A DNA stretch of 64,000 nucleotides from Chitinophaga silvisoli. GTDB taxonomy: Bacteria; Bacteroidota; Bacteroidia; Chitinophagales; Chitinophagaceae. Made by a program: the position numbers and the translations under genes. Below, one piece after another: positions 62,687-64,000 of the stretch (positions within the stretch are counted from its first letter, which is position 1; the number at the start of each line of letters is the position of its first letter). The stretch covers positions 930,001 to 994,000 of the forward strand of contig NZ_QTJV01000001.1 in assembly GCF_003412465.1 (NCBI RefSeq). The letters are read 5' to 3'. The notes beneath the pieces are model-generated. The model did no database searches. It was given only the letters and a program-made list of their open reading frames with translations, and was not told where the DNA came from.

Positions 62687-63706
62687 ATGCAACATATACT
62701 CCTTTGTGGCGGATCTGGAACCCGCCTCTGGCCGCTGTCTAACAAACAGACGCCTAAACAACTGCTGCCTTTATTTGACGGTCAGAGCTTATTACAGCTG
62801 ACCTGGCAGCGAAATGCGTTTGCCTGCGACAGCGTGCTGGCCATTGTAAATGAACAACAGGTCAACACAGTAGTAGATCAGCTGCACAGCTCCGGTGCAG
62901 TGCATGCCCGCTGGATTGCTGAACCTGTAGGTAGAAATACCGCCGCTGCCATTGCTTTAGCTGCTTTCATTGCTGATCCGGAAACAATCCTCCTCATTAC
63001 ACCAGCAGATCACCTTATTGGTACGCCAGACATCTATGCCCAGACTATTTTCCAGGCTGAGAAAATGGCGGCAGATAATCATCTCGTTACTATCGGTTTG
63101 CAGCCCGCCTATCCTGAAACAGGCTATGGGTACATCCAGTATGAGGGCTACGACGTAGTACGCTTTACCGAGAAACCGGACCTCGTCACTGCCGAAGCAA
63201 TGCTCAACAGCGGAGACTACCTCTGGAACAGCGGTATCTTCTGCGGCAAAGCAGGGGTATTGCTCGGTCAGCTGGAACAATATGCACCTGCTATCTACAC
63301 GGCCGCCGCTATTGCTGCTGACGAATACCTGGAATCAGGACGTATTCAGCCGTCTACCATGGAAGCCATTCCTGCAGATAGTATTGACTATGCCGTATTA
63401 GAGAAAAGCAGCATTGTAAAAGTTGTACCCAGTACAATGGAATGGAGTGATGTAGGTGGCTACGAAGCACTGGCCGAAGCACTTGCCAAACATTACCAGT
63501 ACAGCAACAACCAGGCTGTCTTTATCCAGAGTGACCCTGTGAACAGCATGGTACTGGGCAAAGATAAACTGGTGGCACTGGTAGGTGTGGAGAATGTAGT
63601 AGTGGTCAACACACCTGAAGCCTTACTCATTTTACAAAAAGGGAAAGGACAGGAAGTGAAGCAGCTGCACCAATGGGTAAAAGAAAACAGACCGGAATTA
63701 CTTTAA
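62687..63706 (+). CDS. manC: Mannose-1-phosphate guanylyltransferase
   Basis: A 339-residue nucleotidyltransferase with [25 protein letters not shown], the GMP signature motif, [24 protein letters not shown] and [28 protein letters not shown]. There is no C-terminal isomerase domain, so it is the monofunctional form. It makes GDP-mannose from mannose 1-phosphate and GTP, the precursor of GDP-fucose made by the next gene. It starts 11 bp after the antiterminator. Confidence 0.94.
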   Translation: MQHILLCGGSGTRLWPLSNKQTPKQLLPLFDGQSLLQLTWQRNAFACDSVLAIVNEQQVNTVVDQLHSSGAVHARWIAEPVGRNTAAAIALAAFIADPETILLITPADHLIGTPDIYAQTIFQAEKMAADNHLVTIGLQPAYPETGYGYIQYEGYDVVRFTEKPDLVTAEAMLNSGDYLWNSGIFCGKAGVLLGQLEQYAPAIYTAAAIAADEYLESGRIQPSTMEAIPADSIDYAVLEKSSIVKVVPSTMEWSDVGGYEALAEALAKHYQYSNNQAVFIQSDPVNSMVLGKDKLVALVGVENVVVVNTPEALLILQKGKGQEVKQLHQWVKENRPELL

Positions 63707-63716
63707 ACTATCAACT

Positions 63717-64000
63717 ATGCAACTGAATGATAAAATTTATATAGCAGGTCACCGCGGCATGGTAGGCGGTGCCATTAAAAGAAGACTGCAAACTTTAGGT
63801 TATAATAACCTGCTCACACGCAGTTCCGTTGACCTGGACTTACGTAACCAGGCAGCTGTAGACGAGTTCTTTGCCAGCGAACAACCTGATTACGTATTCC
63901 TGGCTGCTGCTAAAGTAGGCGGCATCTATGCCAACAATACTTACCGTGCAGAATTCCTGTACGATAACCTGATGATGGAAGCCAACATCATTCACGCTGC
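63717..64000 (+). CDS. fcl: GDP-L-fucose synthase, 5' part (cut by window end)
   Basis: The frame is open at the window end after about 94 codons. [24 protein letters not shown] has the glycine-rich NADP motif GxxGxxG of the SDR family; [49 protein letters not shown] is the typical GDP-fucose synthase N-terminal pattern (AAKVGGIxAN). It converts GDP-4-keto-6-deoxymannose to GDP-L-fucose. Starts 10 bp after manC; the gmd partner is presumably just outside the window. Confidence 0.9.
   Translation, partial: MQLNDKIYIAGHRGMVGGAIKRRLQTLGYNNLLTRSSVDLDLRNQAAVDEFFASEQPDYVFLAAAKVGGIYANNTYRAEFLYDNLMMEANIIHA

Noticed and set aside
1..64000. tRNA, rRNA, prophage or transposase genes
   Set aside because: No cloverleaf, rRNA segment, integrase or transposase motif was seen on either strand.

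Overview
The window reads as chromosomal DNA of a Bacteroidota bacterium, most likely a Chitinophaga-like member of the Chitinophagaceae. This is inferred from gene content: a Bacteroidota-type (subtype iii) type VI secretion locus, a SusC/SusD pair, a secreted protein with the gliding/type IX (CHU_C-like) C-terminal domain, a bacillithiol-linked YtxJ protein, HU-CCDC81/SPOR and DUF4230 proteins, and many copies of the Bacteroidota -7 promoter box TAnnTTTG. I see no rRNA, tRNA, CRISPR array, prophage, integrase or insertion sequence. Most of the window is core or metabolic sequence.

Layout. 1-2.9 kb: end of a type VI secretion operon (tssN fragment, tssK, tssO) and a separately promoted Hcp/TssD gene. 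3-5 kb: a GntR/UTRA regulator divergent from a secreted six-hairpin glycosidase, sharing a promoter with a palindromic operator candidate. 5-9 kb: YceI, pantothenate kinase, succinate-semialdehyde dehydrogenase-like enzyme and an AraC regulator. 9.3-12 kb: TonB-dependent receptor. 12-14.5 kb: pfkA-pyk glycolytic operon. 14.8-18 kb: prolyl oligopeptidase and an RmlD-like reductase. 18-23.9 kb: an envelope gene set (TPR protein, outer-membrane barrel, HU-TM-SPOR protein). 24-28 kb: DoxX, thioesterase, CinA and a 2-oxoacid dehydrogenase E2. 28-32 kb: RRM protein, small conserved proteins, two tandem-repeat arrays flanking a DUF4230 gene, a DUF985 cupin and an AraC regulator. 32-41 kb: S9 peptidase divergent from SusC-SusD-DUF4397. 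41-45 kb: mpl, exonuclease, dolichol-phosphate-mannose-synthase-like transferase and EamA transporter. 45-46.8 kb: small lipoprotein, ytxJ, ubiX, aroQ. 46.9-51.5 kb: bioB, M42 peptidase, UbiA-like protein and acyl-CoA carboxylase beta. 51.6-54 kb: lipoprotein, LuxE-like acyl-activating protein and a hypothetical protein. 54-57.5 kb: a repeat/hairpin element, a structured-looking leader, a T9SS-type secreted protein and a two-component pair. 57.8-64 kb: start of an exopolysaccharide locus (LuxR-type regulator, Wza, Wzc, UpxY antiterminator, ManC, GDP-fucose synthase cut by the window end).

How genes work together. The right end is the regulatory and export front of a capsule/EPS cluster making GDP-mannose and GDP-fucose. 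The 32-41 kb block pairs a secreted peptidase with a SusCD importer. bioB lies in a run with a biotin-dependent carboxylase subunit. The most unusual points are non-coding: a 4 x 57-bp array, an 8-unit decayed minisatellite that contains a stop codon, an 11-bp repeat inside a hairpin, and a structured leader upstream of the T9SS cargo. I did not find a clear new defence or mobile system. The best candidate for an undescribed protein system is the TPR/barrel/HU-TM-SPOR set.
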